64,000 bases of DNA. It comes from Rutpela maculata (Eukaryota; Arthropoda; Insecta; Coleoptera; Cerambycidae). Each line of letters begins with the position of its first letter. Positions within the stretch are counted from its first letter, which is position 1. The notes under the pieces are model-generated. The model saw only the letters and a list, made by a program, of their open reading frames with translations, made no database searches and was not told where the DNA came from. Below are positions 1 through 11,029 of this stretch, piece after piece. The DNA is taken from the NCBI GenBank assembly GCA_936432065.2, contig OW386285.2, positions 367,599,249 to 367,663,248 on the forward strand, read 5' to 3'. A program made the translations under genes and the position numbers.

Positions 1-740
1 TAGCAAGTAATTAAAGAAAAGAAATTTCAAACACAGTTTCTCATTAATATATAACATGACGTAGATGCTCAAATTTTTTGGTTTGTATGCAGTACTTGCT
101 TTAGAAAAAAATACAGTTTAAACTATAAGGTATTTTCGATAAAACATAATATTTTTTTCCTTTTCCAAATATCTCAATAAATATTAGCTTTATTGAAAAA
201 TGGGTAGAGACCAAAAATAAAGCTCATAAACTGATAATGAATTTCGCATGTTTATTTATTTACATAGATTTAATAGTTTCGGAGATATGAAAGTTTACAA
301 ATGGCGTCCGAACGTTTATAAGACGAAAAATGCAGTTTAAATGTTAAATATTTCAGAAATTGTGACACCTATGTCACTCATGCTAAGAAATGGAATTAAA
401 GGCAATTAATTGCGCTTTCAAATTATTTTTTACTCGTTCCTGTAGCATAAGAAATAAAGAAGTTATAACGGAAAAATGTGCGTATTTATATTTTTTATAT
501 AAAAAGGTCGCCATTTTGTTACTCTAATTAGCCAGTAGTTAAGAAAAATTATCTCAAACACAGTTTTTCGTTAAGATGTAGTATTACCTAGATGCTCAAA
601 TTTTTTTGCTCATTTAAAGCACTTGCTTTAGAAAAAAATACATTTTAAACTTTAAAAGTAATTTCGAAACACTTGGATACCAAATATAAACTTAAATATC
701 TCCGAAATTATTAATCCTACATCAATAAACAAAAAATATA
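1..740. repeat. Diverged duplicated repeat block
   Basis: The segment near 1-150 recurs in the same direction near 530-690: both share CAAACACAG, GATGCTCAAATTTTTT and ACTTGCTTTAGAAAAAAATACA in the same order. A second shared piece (CGGAGATAT near 285 against ATATCTCCGAAATT near 700) is in inverted orientation. No reading frame of note is present. It is probably part of an old dispersed repeat cut by the window start. Confidence 0.55.
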
Positions 741-893
741 ATTAATTCCCAGTTTGTACTTTCTGTAATTGGTCTAACATTTTTTCGATAAAGTAATACT
801 TTTCGAGATACTTGACTTAAGCCGTTTGGAAATACCTTTTTTTTTAAACTAAAATCGCAATTCTGAAGTCGTTATAACTCAAAAACTATCAAT

Positions 894-931
894 TTCTATG
901 CAATTTTTCACATGTGAAAAATTGCATAGAA
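894..931. repeat. Perfect 38-bp palindrome
   Basis: TTCTATGCAATTTTTCACA is followed directly by its exact reverse complement, giving a 19-bp perfect stem with no loop. It could extrude as a cruciform or be the centre of a palindromic repeat. No flanking arms beyond it are evident. Confidence 0.85.
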
Positions 932-1149
932 CGTTTTCTTCTTAAAATTTGATTCTATTTCAGCTCCAATAAATATACATATTTTTTAATACCACCCCCT
1001 GAGAGGGGGTGGCATCCACCCCCTATAAATTAGCAAGCCCCCGCACAATATAAAAACTTTTCTGTGAAGTATTTACTATAATACTGCCAAAAATGAACGA
1101 AATCTATTCAATATGACATTATTCCGAGGTTAAAACCTCTAGTTACTGT

Positions 1150-1290
1150 ACTAACCGATTTCAGTGGCGAGATCTCGATCTGCGAAGTTGAGGCACGCCG
1201 GGCAAGTTCGTCACTTGAATGGGTGACCGTATCTCATCTTGCCGTCCTGGTTAAGTGGTAGCATTAGTTAACTTCGGCAGGACATTAATA
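1150..1290 (+). mobile_element. 5S rRNA-derived SINE (SINE3-like)
   Basis: Bases about 1172-1230 read like the internal promoter half of a 5S rRNA: GATCTGCGAAGTTGAGGCA, GCCGGGC and CACTTGAATGGGTGACCG match, in order and spacing, the 5S box A, intermediate element and box C region (typical 5S: CTGCGAAGTTAAGCA, GTCGGGC, TACTTGGATGGGTGACCG). The 5S 5' and 3' ends are absent; instead an unrelated tail with a short A-rich end follows (to about 1290). A fused 5S head on a foreign body is the hallmark of SINE3-class elements. A plain 5S pseudogene is the alternative. I am fairly sure of the 5S homology and less sure of the element ends. Confidence 0.65.
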
Positions 1291-1516
1291 TAAATAAGGC
1301 AATTAAAATAATAAAAAAATAAGATAAAAAAATTATCTGGCTACAAAATCGATTGTGAATAATGCAAGTGAAATGAACGAAGTTCTTTATGGTGTGATTT
1401 AATGCTAATCTACAAACTTAACGCAAAAAAAGTGGGAACAAATATATAAAAATGCCTATATTGAAAAATCAATAAATTATTGTTTGATGCATCCTAAACT
1501 TCTCAGTAAACATTTG
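1291..1516. other. AT-rich stretch, nothing recognised
   Basis: Only A/T-rich sequence with homopolymer runs is seen; no reading frame or repeat match within the window was found. Confidence 0.4.
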
Positions 1517-3660
1517 TATAAACAATACCATGTATGTATGTTTTTTTTAATTTCAATATTGAATTCAAAAAGTACACAAAATCTGAATAAAACGGCTTCA
1601 TTAATTTTTTTGCCCACGTTTACCGCCTTCGAAATAAATTCCACTAAATAATGCAATATGAAACTTTAGAAAATATCGATGAATGATACGTGAAAAACTT
1701 CCACTATTAAATTAGGCATTTACATTTTTTCAGCAATAATTATTATCGGGTAGATTTAATAAAAAAATAAATGTTAGAGGACACCGAATCAAGTTTCTAT
1801 TTCATTTCTCTCATTTATTAAAGACTAGTAATACAGCAACATAGCATACCTATTAACAACACTAACTACTGTAACAACGAAGTTGTATATAAATAATACA
1901 CATAGTAACAAGATAACAACAAAATATCAATAGAATAATTGTAAAAAATCAAATAGAACACCCAACTAAGATTTTTCAAGTTTAGTTCAGTTCACTGGTA
2001 GAACGAAAACAACTATTGTTTAAAGTTGTCACATCATTTGTTTTTCTAATAGTTGTCATTTTGAAGTAAAGCTTACTATAATCAATTTAAATTTTAAACA
2101 ATGCCATTAAACGTAAAATCAGTTAGTTTTAGATTATATCTCATGGGGTCACTTAAAGAGTGGACATTAACGGCATAGATCAATTAATTCAAAGGATTGT
2201 TGAAATGTTGAATGCTGCAATGAAATTAGAAACAGTCGTGTAATGGCAAGTTAGACATGGGAAGTAAGATTTGCAACATCGCGTGTGCCAGTTGACTAAA
2301 ATGAAATAACAGAGCTGGGATACGTCAGTAGTCGAGTGCCGACAGGCGGGCTTTGCTGTTGCTGGGTTGTCATATCTCTCACGCTACGTGGATGTACATG
2401 CCTAATCCGCAATTACACGCACTGTATAAGATCAATCAGTCATCCGTGAACCGCACTAGAAAACGTACTGAAGCTGAGGAGAACATTTTGAACATAAAAT
2501 TTAATTATAATTCTAATTTGTAAATGCGCTTTATAACAATATTTGCATTTTTTGCTTTTGATACAATTATTCTGTTGATATTTTGTTGTTATCTTCTTAC
2601 TATGTGCATTATTGATATGCAACTTTGGTATTACAGTTGCCAACTGGTTATGTTATGTAGCTGTATTACTAGTCTTTAATAAGTGAGAGAAATGAAATAG
2701 ATTCTTGATTCAGTGTCCACTAACATTTATTTTTTTTAATTAATTTTACTCCCTCCGTAAAAATTGGTAATTAAAACATACTAATTATTGCTGGAAAAAA
2801 GTAAATGCCTAATTTATTAGTGGAAGCATGTTTTGCGCGTATTCATCAATATTTTCTAAAGTCTCATAATACATTATACAACGTGATCTACCATGACATG
2901 CGGAAAATTTAACAGTAGGTTGTCCCCACCGAAAGGAGTTAAAAAATGAAAAATTAAAAAAAAATGACCAAAAAATGACTTTATTTTTTTGTAGAAATGC
3001 GATGCCAATGACTTTAACTAATCTGACATAACGCGGTACAACCATATCACTTTATCAGACTTGGGAATGACACTATTGACAGTAAAGTTGGAGAGGATAG
3101 AAGAGACTTTTTGGTTTTAATCAAATCACACTACAAAAATAGCGAAATAAATCAAAATAAATCGAAAAGACAATGTCACTAGGCCAGTCAACTCTGCAAT
3201 AGCAAGAGATATTTTACAATAACACGCCGGTGTCCTGATTGTCTGACCGAAAGCAAAAAATGCGGCTCTCTTTGACCTGTGCTTTGCCGCACTTGCCGGC
3301 TTCACTTCTTATGCCAATTAAGGAAATGTAAACAACTCCAATACGTTCTTTCGCAAGTAAGTTCGTCGACTTATTCCCGACCTACTCAACATCAGTAGCA
3401 TATATTCGCAAATTTACTAATAATTTAATATACTAAATTACCTCAGAACCCTCTAAATTTTGCAGGGGCTTTCCCACATTGAAGACTAGTACACCATTTT
3501 ATTTTCCGCATATCATGGTAGATCACGCTGTATAGTAGAATTTATTTCGAAGGCGGCAAAGTGTGGCAAAAAGATTAATGAAGCCGTTTTGCTCAATTTT
3601 TTATGTACTGTTCGAATTTAATATTGAAATAAAAAAAACAAACATATACAGGGTATTGTT
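1517..3660. mobile_element. Long inverted-repeat (foldback) element
   Basis: The reverse complement of about 1517-1955 matches 2550-2878 plus 3533-3660: shared blocks include TTCGAAGGCGG, TTAATGAAGCCGTTTT, AAATGCCTAATTTA, GTCTTTAATAA and TATTGATATTTTGTTGTTATC-like sequence. The arms are about 440 bp with a spacer of about 590 bp. The right arm is interrupted by a separate insertion at 2879-3530. Outer ends read ATGGTATTG / CAGGGTATTG. No transposase is present, so it would be non-autonomous. Confidence 0.75.
2879..3530. mobile_element. MITE with ~28-bp inverted termini and TA duplication
   Basis: The ends are inverted repeats starting CARCGTGATCTACCATGA and continuing YATGCGGAAAA. TA flanks both ends (2877-2878 and 3531-3532). 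The other arm of the host foldback element holds the uninterrupted site: CATTATTTAGTGGAATTTA there against CATTATA and TAGTAGAATTTA here, so removing the insert plus one TA restores exactly the same length. A TA target duplication is characteristic of the Tc1/mariner group. There is no transposase inside its 652 bp. Confidence 0.85.
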
Positions 3661-3924
3661 TTCTTAAATAATAACATAAACATTTTTTTTCAAGTCTGAA
3701 CCTGGATTTTTTGTGTGCGTGATACAAGTACTTATTCAGGATCACTAATGTATTATATGTGTCAAATATGAATTTATTATTCCATTCCTTTACAAAGTAG
3801 CAACAAAAAGAAATGTTGGCAAAAATACATAAAACGCTCTGTATTTAAGCAACGATGGCCCAAGTAGCTTTTTCTATGGATGATTATGATTATCCCCGGT
3901 GACCGCTATCTGCCGTTAAAATAT
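3661..3924. other. Unrecognised spacer
   Basis: A/T-rich sequence between the foldback element and the satellite; no supportable feature. Confidence 0.4.
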
Positions 3925-4440
3925 GTCCGTTTTTTCGTGAAACACCACAGATAACACAGCCCCACAAAAAAAAAGTGGTCTGACCGACGGACCAGACCAG
4001 TGCATCCTTATGTATTTGGACCTGCTGAAACTAAATCCGAAGTCAGAATTGTCAGAACCCCAAAAAACACCCCCAAAACAAAAAGAAAGTAGTCTGTCCG
4101 GCGGACTATACCAGTGTATCCTTATGTTTTGACCTGCTGAATCCGGATTCGAAGTTAAAATTGACATATTGGCTCGTTTTTCACCCATAACCCCAAAAAA
4201 CACGCCCAGAGCAAAAAGAAAGTAGTCTGTCCGGCGGACCAATGTATATGTATTTTGACCCGCTGAATCTGGATTCGAAGTTAGAATTGACATATTGGCT
4301 CGTTTTTCACCCTCAACCCCGAAAACCCCCACTCCCAAAATGATCTGTCTGGCGGACCATACCAGTGTATCACTATGTATTTAAATCCGCTGAAACCGAG
4401 TCCGAAGTCAGAATTGTAAGATTGGCTCGTTTTTCACCAG
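3925..4440 (+). repeat. ~130-bp satellite, forward block (4 monomers)
   Basis: Four diverged monomers, each with the order CTGTCCGGCGGACC, CAGTGTATCCTTATGTATTT, GCTGAAACCGAATCCGAAGT, CAGAATTG and GGCTCGTTTTTCACC, followed by a C/A-rich AACCCCAAAAAACACCCCC stretch. Starts recur near 3971, 4091, 4222 and 4340. Apparent open frames here come from the repeat and are not taken as genes. Confidence 0.85.
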
Positions 4441-5394
4441 AGAGTTCTTTAACTATCGACGCTGAATCCCTTTTACCTACTACTTTATGCAATTTTATTA
4501 CACTTACAAGCGATAGTTCTTCGTGAGAAGCAGAATTAACGAAATGAAGAATTTTACGTTTCTTACTTTTGTAGCTGGACTTCAAATCTTTTTGGGGCCT
4601 ACCGCTTGAAGTAGAGGGTATAGCTTGGTAAACAATGTCAGATAACAGCCAAGAATCATTATGTTTTAAAAATCGCCCCTATCCGACTTACCCCATCTTT
4701 GCCCCATTATGCTGCAAACAAGGTTTACTGACTTGCGAATGCTGCTCAGAATACTATTTGGGAATGAGTGGTTACCTAACTTTTGTAAAATATAAGACAT
4801 TATGGCATCTGACTTGCTTTGCCTAGGATTGGAGACCCCATATTTCAAAAATTGACGTCCGAGAAATTTCGACACTTATTCTGAAATTAAGAAAAAATTA
4901 GTAAGAGCACAAGCTCGCGCAATTTTTTCTTTCTGATATTAGAAGTACACAAACTAACTTTTTTTGAATATAAGAAGTTGAGGGTAGTCTGCGGAGGTAT
5001 GAGTTAAAAGTTTAGTTATTTATTTATAAAATATAATTTGTCCATGTTATCTCAAGCTCAAACTTTCATCTTATATAATAATTTTTCAAAAAAAAAAAAA
5101 TTATATGACCACTTACTTTCAAATACCATTAAAATAATATTGTCACTAAAACATATGTAAACCGCAGGAACACTTGTACTTAACTAAAAAGTTGAAGCGT
5201 GTCAATTCAGTTTATCCCTACTTGGTATAGCGTGAACAAGGAAACACGACAGTTTAATACCCTCGTTTGGATGTTTTGAATGTTGCTGATAAAAAAATAT
5301 ATATACGCCTATGAAGTTTGATCATTTTACTTTCAGAAATTAAGATGTTTATTAAAATGTACACTTGCCAAAATGGTATTTTGTTCGCCTAGAT
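4441..5394. other. Non-satellite segment between satellite blocks
   Basis: The satellite stops near 4438 and resumes near 5400. The intervening 950 bp are unrelated to it. The minus strand has two modest open stretches (4585-4373 with a basic KSKKRK run, and 4875-4666) separated by stops. I recognise neither; they could be decayed coding sequence or chance. Confidence 0.35.
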
Positions 5395-5575
5395 TACGAA
5401 AATTCCGCATTGTGCGGCGGATCATACCAGTGTATCCTTATATAATTAAATCCGCTGAAACCGAATCCGAAGTCAGAATTGTAAGACTGGCTCGTTTTTC
5501 ACCACTAACCCCAAAAAACATCCCCAAAACAAAAAGTGGTCTGTCCAGAGGACCATACCAGTGTATCCTTACCAA
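5395..5575 (+). repeat. Satellite, two forward monomers
   Basis: Monomer starts near 5408 and 5535 in the same orientation as the 3.9-kb block. The last one ends at CAGTGTATCCTTACC, directly followed by the inverted block, so the two orientations meet head to head around 5570-5580. Confidence 0.85.
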
Positions 5576-6690
5576 ATACATAAGGATACACTATTATGGT
5601 CCACCAGGCAGACCATTTTGTGGGGGGAGGTGTTTTTTGGGGTTAGGTGTGAAATACAAGCCAATCTGACAATTCTAACTTCGAATTCGGTTTCAGCGGT
5701 CTAAATATATAAGGATACATTGGTATGTTCTGCCGGACAGACCACATTTTTTGTTTTGGGGGACTTTTTTTGAGGTTAAATAGGTGAAATATGAGCAAAT
5801 CTGACAATTCCGACTTCGAATTCGGATTCAGCAGGTCAAATTACATAAGGATCCACTGGTATAGTCCGCCCGACAGACCACTTTGTTTTTGTGTTGGGGG
5901 TGTTTTTTGGGGTTGGGGGTGAAAAGCGAGCCAATCTGACAATTCTGACTTCGGATTCGGCTTCAGCAGGTCCAAATACATAAGAATACACTGGTCTGGT
6001 CCGCCGGAAAGACCATTTTTTTTGGGTGGGGGCGTGTTTTTCGGGGTTAGAGGTGAAAAACGAGCTAATTTGTCAATTCTAACTTCGAATCCGTATTCAG
6101 CAGATGAAAATACATAAGGATACGCCGGTATAATTCGCCGGACAGACCACTTTTTTTTGGGGGATGTTTTTTGGGGTTGGGGGAGAAAAATGAGCCAATC
6201 TGACAATTATGACTTCGGATTCGGTTTCAGCAGGTCCAAATACATAAGAATACACTTGTCTGGTCCGCCGGACAGACCATTGGGGGGGGTATTTTTCGGG
6301 GTTGGGGGTGAAAAGCGAACTAATCTGACAATTATAACTTCGAAAACGGATTCAGCAGGTCAAAATACATGAGGATGCACTGGTATAGTTCGCCGGACAG
6401 ACCACTTTGTTTTTGTTTTGGGGGTGTTTTTTAGGGTTGGGGGTGAAAAAGGGGCCAATCTGACAACATTGACTTCAGATTCGGTTTCAGCAGGTCCAAA
6501 TATATAAGAATACACTGATCTGGTCCGCCGGACAGACCATTTTTTTGGGAGGGTATTTTTTTGGGATCAGAGGTGAAAAACGAGCCAATCTGACAATTCT
6601 GACTTCGGATTCGGTTTCAGCGGGTCCATATACATACGGATACACTGATCTAGTCCGCCGGACAGACCACTTTTTTTTGTGGGGCTGTGT
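5576..6690 (-). repeat. ~130-bp satellite, inverted block (9 monomers) with dimeric pattern
   Basis: Nine monomers on the minus strand, with GGACAGACCA-type ends recurring about every 122-137 bp (near 5600, 5730, 5868, 6002, 6135, 6267, 6390, 6525, 6657). From 5851 on, two variants mostly alternate: one reading GGTATAGTYCGCC and the other GGTCTGGTCCGCC (slightly diverged in some copies). The larger unit is therefore a dimer of about 260 bp. Confidence 0.85.
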
Positions 6691-7900
6691 ATTATTCCAT
6701 ACTGTATTACTAATTTAAACAAGAACCTATATACTATCTTTAACACATAGCTACTTGAAACTTTCCTTATTTGATAAAATAAATAAATCAATTTTCTAAT
6801 TTATTTAGTGAGATATTCAATGTCTTTTATTTTCCATTTCAGATGTTGCCGATCATTATACCAAGACATTTAATGTTCTTTACTAATATTATTTTTTTGG
6901 ACAGTCACAATGACCAAAATGATTAATGATACATTTGGCATGGCCTGTTTTTTCATAATTTTGTTTATCTTTGGCAGTCTGTTAACGAAAAATACATAAA
7001 TTAATTTTTTTTATAATTTAAAGTGAGAAAATATTTAGTCAAACGTTTTGCATAATTTTATAGAAGTAGTTCTTTTCCAGTGTGTAATAAAAATGTTGGT
7101 GACCCAATATAAATAAATAGGTCGGCGTCTCGACGGCCGTCGGCCGACGCGACTACTAGACTGTGTAATGTTTTTTTAGAGGAAGTGTTTGTGTGCCCAT
7201 GGAAAGAACGCCCTCGAATTTCATGTAGTCAATTAATATTTGTATTACTCACTTGAGTTATCGATTTAACTTGGAGGAGTAGTAATTATGGTATTAAATA
7301 TAAAATTAAATAATTTATATATAATTTTAATCAGATTTGAAGAATGACAAAGCCAAAAAAATCAAATTACGAACGAGTTTTTGAGAAAAAATCTAATAAA
7401 ATATTCTTAAGCATCAGCTTTAAAAAACTCTTTGTGCAAGATTACATTGTAGTGAGTTCAAAGTTATTTGAGGTGTAATAATTTAAAAAATAATCCAAAG
7501 AACAAAATTCTCTATCTGTAAAGTGGTTATAATGAATTATTAAAGTTTTATTTGATTTTGAAATATTATGGTTACTTATTTTTTTTTAATAATGCAAAAA
7601 TTTTAATATTGTAAGAAGTAATGTTTATATTTAATACATATCTAAGGAAGTGAATTGAATTGAATTGTTTATTTAGTTTTATGATACATATGAGTCACAT
7701 GAATACGTATAATACATGAGTAAATTGCAACAATGTATAAATGTAAACAGTGGCGTAGGGGCGGAGGGGGCAGTCATTTAAAAGGCGGTATTAAATAGTT
7801 GCAAATAAAAACGGATTTTTATATACAGCTATGTCGTTGAATGTAAATAACATCACAGTAGTAAACTAACTATTTTTAGAAAAAAATTGAATTACATGTC
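6691..7900. other. AT-rich stretch with one GC-rich palindrome
   Basis: Mostly A/T-rich with no supportable gene. Bases about 7122-7154 are strikingly GC-rich and contain the perfect 12-bp palindrome CGACGGCCGTCG followed by GGCCGACG. At 7750 a GTGGCGTAGGGGCGG stretch resembles the end of a hAT-type MITE, but I found no partner end. Confidence 0.4.
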
Positions 7901-7905
7901 AGAAA

Positions 7906-8165
7906 AAATATTTTTTAAGTATTGCTCAAAACTGTACTTAGATTTGAGTAATTTTATGTCAAAGCATCTTACAGCTTCTGGGAGTACATCAAAAAAAATT
8001 ATTTCCTTGGTTTATTTTATTATTTTATTTATATTTTAAAAAATATTTTTTAAGTATTGCTCAAAACTGCACTTAGATTTGAGTAATTTTATGTCAAAGC
8101 ATCTTACAGCTTCTGGGAGTACATCAAAAAAAATTATTTCCTTGGTTTATTTTATTATTTTCTCA
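7906..8165 (+). repeat. Tandem duplication, 2 x ~135 bp
   Basis: The stretch beginning AAATATTTTTTAAGTATTGC at about 7906 is repeated at about 8041 with nearly no change through TTGGTTTATTTTATTATTTT (one difference seen: TGTACTTAG against TGCACTTAG). The high identity indicates a recent duplication. It abuts the 3' side of the RT relic that follows. Confidence 0.9.
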
Positions 8166-8775
8166 ATTGTATATATTCTGGGCAAGGCTTCAAATTATTC
8201 TTAGTCAGGCAATTATGAATATCCTGATTACACTTCTATGGAGCATAAAAGCACTCGTATAATCATCTTGGATACCTAATCGAGAGATAATTTTGATATA
8301 CGCGGAAGAGCAAAAAGTTGGTAAAGTGAAGTCTATGTGCACCCCTAGAAATTTCACAGATTTGATAGAGGCTAAGACTTCCAAGTGCTTTAAAGTTAAA
8401 CTATGTATTCTATTCTTGCAGAATTTAGACCAACGTTTAGATATATCCTCTGTAATCATCGTAGCTTGCCAGTATATTAGTTAATGAATTAGTAAAGGTG
8501 ATGCCAGGCGAATAGAACAAATTTTAAGTTAATTTGTGAAGTAAAGTCATTAATAAAAATTGGGAATAATTTTGGCCACAAAATAGAACCTTGGGGCATG
8601 CCTACAGTCATTGCAGATTCATCTGAGACACCATCATTACCACTAATGACTTGTGTCCTATCAAATCAAACTTAATTAATTGAACACTCATATGATCAAA
8701 ACCGTAGTGTTTGAGTTTTTTTTATCAAGATGTCATGTTTTACACGGTCAAAAGCTTTTAGCCCAAGCAATGAGG
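8165..8775 (-). pseudogene. Non-LTR retrotransposon reverse transcriptase fragment
   Basis: Read right to left, this decayed frame shows reverse transcriptase motifs in order: LGLKAFDRVKHDIL (motif A region, consensus DLKKAFDTVDH), then a position matching SYECSIN, the RTQVISGN region, GMPQGSILWPKLFPIFINDF (motif B/GVPQGSILGP), and later VKFLGVHIDF (the KFLGV..D thumb motif, residues in the open stretch 8459-8205). Several stops and frame changes separate the pieces, and the YADD catalytic segment is missing or unrecognisable, so it is dead. The type is Jockey/CR1-like: RT with no RNase H seen. The upstream half of the element is absent at the right end near 8775, consistent with 5' truncation. 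Confidence 0.75.
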
Positions 8776-8789
8776 GGCTAAAATGACCA

Positions 8790-8890
8790 TATGTCGGAAG
8801 TATTTAGAGACAAGCTGAATTTTTGCCAGATGTTAGAACTCACTAAAAGGTACATTTTCCCAAAAGTCCCGCCCCTGCCCCTTGCGCTTC
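8790..8890 (+). repeat. Dispersed repeat, partner of 13598-13712
   Basis: GTCGGAAGTATTTAGAGACA, AGCTGAATTTTTGCCAG and CAAAAGTCCCGCCCCTG match the reverse complement of the segment at 13.6 kb. The two copies are inverted relative to each other. Confidence 0.7.
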
Positions 8891-9080
8891 CAAATTAAAC
8901 ACGACTTTTTTAACTTTTGTACGAAAAGTACTATTTTCGCATTTTTCATGTTCCCACTCCTCTATATTTGCCATTTGTTGTAGTAGACTTGATGTTTTAG
9001 TATTACAATATTCAATCCTTTCGTTTTCGACGGTGTATGCAAAAATAATATTTGTTGTGATATGACTCAACAATAAATAA

Positions 9081-9759
9081 AACCGCTGCCCAAGGAATCA
9101 CTACTTCCACATTCAGATTTTTATTCAAGTCACTCACAACGAAAAAATTTTGTATGTGGAAATAATAGTTTATGGAACTTTAATAATATAATATTTGAAA
9201 TCCTCTACCCCAAAAACCTATAAAACGATACCCCACATCGGTAGCGGGGTGGGGTTGGTGATAGGGGATGGTAGTGGGGGTGGATGAAGAAAAAAAACAT
9301 TTTGAGGTTTCTGGTTCTTGTACACACACCAAAATCACAATTTTTTTTCATCCCAATGGGGTGGGGGTGGTAATGGGGGTGGCTAATGCCAAAATTTTTT
9401 TGAGACTTTAGCTTCTCTTGTATATACTAAATACCAATTTTATGGACTCTTACCTGCTATTTTCCCCAATTTACCCCCCAACCCTTCGACGGAACAAGAT
9501 GAAAATATAATCTAGTTCTAGATCCCGTTAAAGTACATACGTGTACCAAATTTCAAGTCAATATCTCAAATGGTTCCAGAGTAAACGTGCGCACAAAAAA
9601 GTTACAGACCGACAGACAGACAGACAGACCGACAGAGAGAAATTTTTTTTCGCTCAAACTTAAAATCTCGACGTTTTGTGACATTCTAAGCCTATTTGAA
9701 CAATAAAAATTTTTAAAAATTTTTTTGTCGTTACTATACTTCCACTGGATGTGGAAGTA
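9081..9759 (+). mobile_element. Dispersed repeat family 'CTTCCACATC', copy 1
   Basis: The 679-bp unit starts AACCGCTGCCCAAGGAATCA, soon followed by ACTTCCACATTCAG, and ends CTGGATGTGGAAGTA, the inverse of that subterminal motif. Internally it has two G-rich GTGGGGGTGG stretches, a CAAATTTCAAGTCAATATCT line and a GACAGACAGAC run. Copy 2 at 37.3 kb is collinear over the whole length, including the bases left of CTTCCACAT; the true left end is therefore AACCGCTG. No protein is encoded. Confidence 0.85.
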
Positions 9760-10570
9760 AAATGAATGGAGAAGTTGCAATTTTTGTGTAATTTACAGCG
9801 AAAAAGTGTGGATCGAGGTAACTTTTTTATTTTTCAAAATATGCATACTGTAAGCGAGTAAGCTAAAGCTAATGAAATAAGGACTTTTTTTATTTCGGGC
9901 ATTTTTTTATAAAATGCATAGGAAGTGGGAAAAAGGCCTTGTCACATGAACATTGCTCTGGCGGTCAATCCTTAGCCGTATCGTTCAATTTTCATTTTAT
10001 TACATTTCTATGTGAATATAGAGTGTATAGTTCACTACTGTTTGTTTTTTTTAGAATATATTCTTGTAAATATTGTTATATTTAATTCAAAAAGTAGTGA
10101 TTTTATTTTCAACTGGTTTATGATTAATCGAACATGTATAACATGAAGGGATTTTTATTGTAAACATATGCAGGAAAACGTCAAGTATTGAATCTATTAA
10201 TTTCTAAAAAAGTATTTTTTTGGAATCCCGTCATTTGGTTAAATTAATAAAAATGGCGCATGTGTTACTAAAGATTGCTTAATAAAGTATATAGTGTTTT
10301 TCAAATCTTTATGATATTTTCGTCCAGAATTCATGAAAAGTATGGACCATTAGAGCCCATTCATTTCCGAGCTAAAATATGTAATAAAGAAATATCATTT
10401 AAAAACAAATATATTTTTTCAATAAAAGAAATATCAGTTGTATATAATTACCAATATGTATATTGATTTAAAATATCACCTTTTAAATTAATATGTTTTA
10501 CTATTAGAGGCTTACCAACTACAAAAAGTCCATTTCGTTGGTATATTCTGAGAGCATATTTACAAAATAG
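9760..10570. other. Nothing recognised
   Basis: A/T-rich sequence with only short, unconvincing open frames. Confidence 0.4.
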
Positions 10571-10965
10571 CCCTCATTTTATCCGCCAATATATTAAAAA
10601 CGGAAGACCTGATAAAATTGAAAAAATTATCTGTTCATTATGTGTCTATTGAATCGAATAACTCAACGTTGAACAGTTTTGCATTTATATTGAAAAATGT
10701 CCCACTTTCTTCCTACTGTGAAAATTTTTCATAATTTTTTATATCAAATTTTCGAAATTATTGCCAAAAAAGTTACTTGATGCTTACTAACTTAAAATTT
10801 CTTTGAAAAGTGGGACATTTCCTATATAACTTAGCAGATCTTTAAAAAACTGTTCATCGTAAGTTATTCAAATATCAGCGGCTGATTTACAATAGACACA
10901 TAATGAACACACAATTAAAAAAAAATTGGCTCCTCCGTTTTTGTTACTAGCGGTTAAATTGAGGG
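10571..10965. mobile_element. Foldback MITE with ~135-bp arms
   Basis: Ends CCCTCATTTTATCCGC and GCGGTTAAATTGAGGG are inverse. The arms continue with AAAAACGGA, TGTTCATTATGTGTCTATTG, GAATAACTYA, TGAACAGTTTT and AATGTCCCACTTT. The right arm carries about 20 extra bases (around 10872-10892) that break the pairing. The central loop is about 100 bp. No coding capacity. Confidence 0.8.
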
Positions 10966-11029
10966 TCTGCTGCATCGGTCAGTCAGGATTTAATGCAGCG
11001 CGTACCACGCTCAAACTTATTACACTTCT

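Noticed and set aside
3916..6791. Several open frames of 70-140 codons in the satellite
   Set aside because: They recur with each monomer on both strands and follow the ~130-bp period.
7750..7775. GTGGCGTAGGGGCGG as the end of a hAT MITE
   Set aside because: No matching inverse end or target duplication was found nearby.
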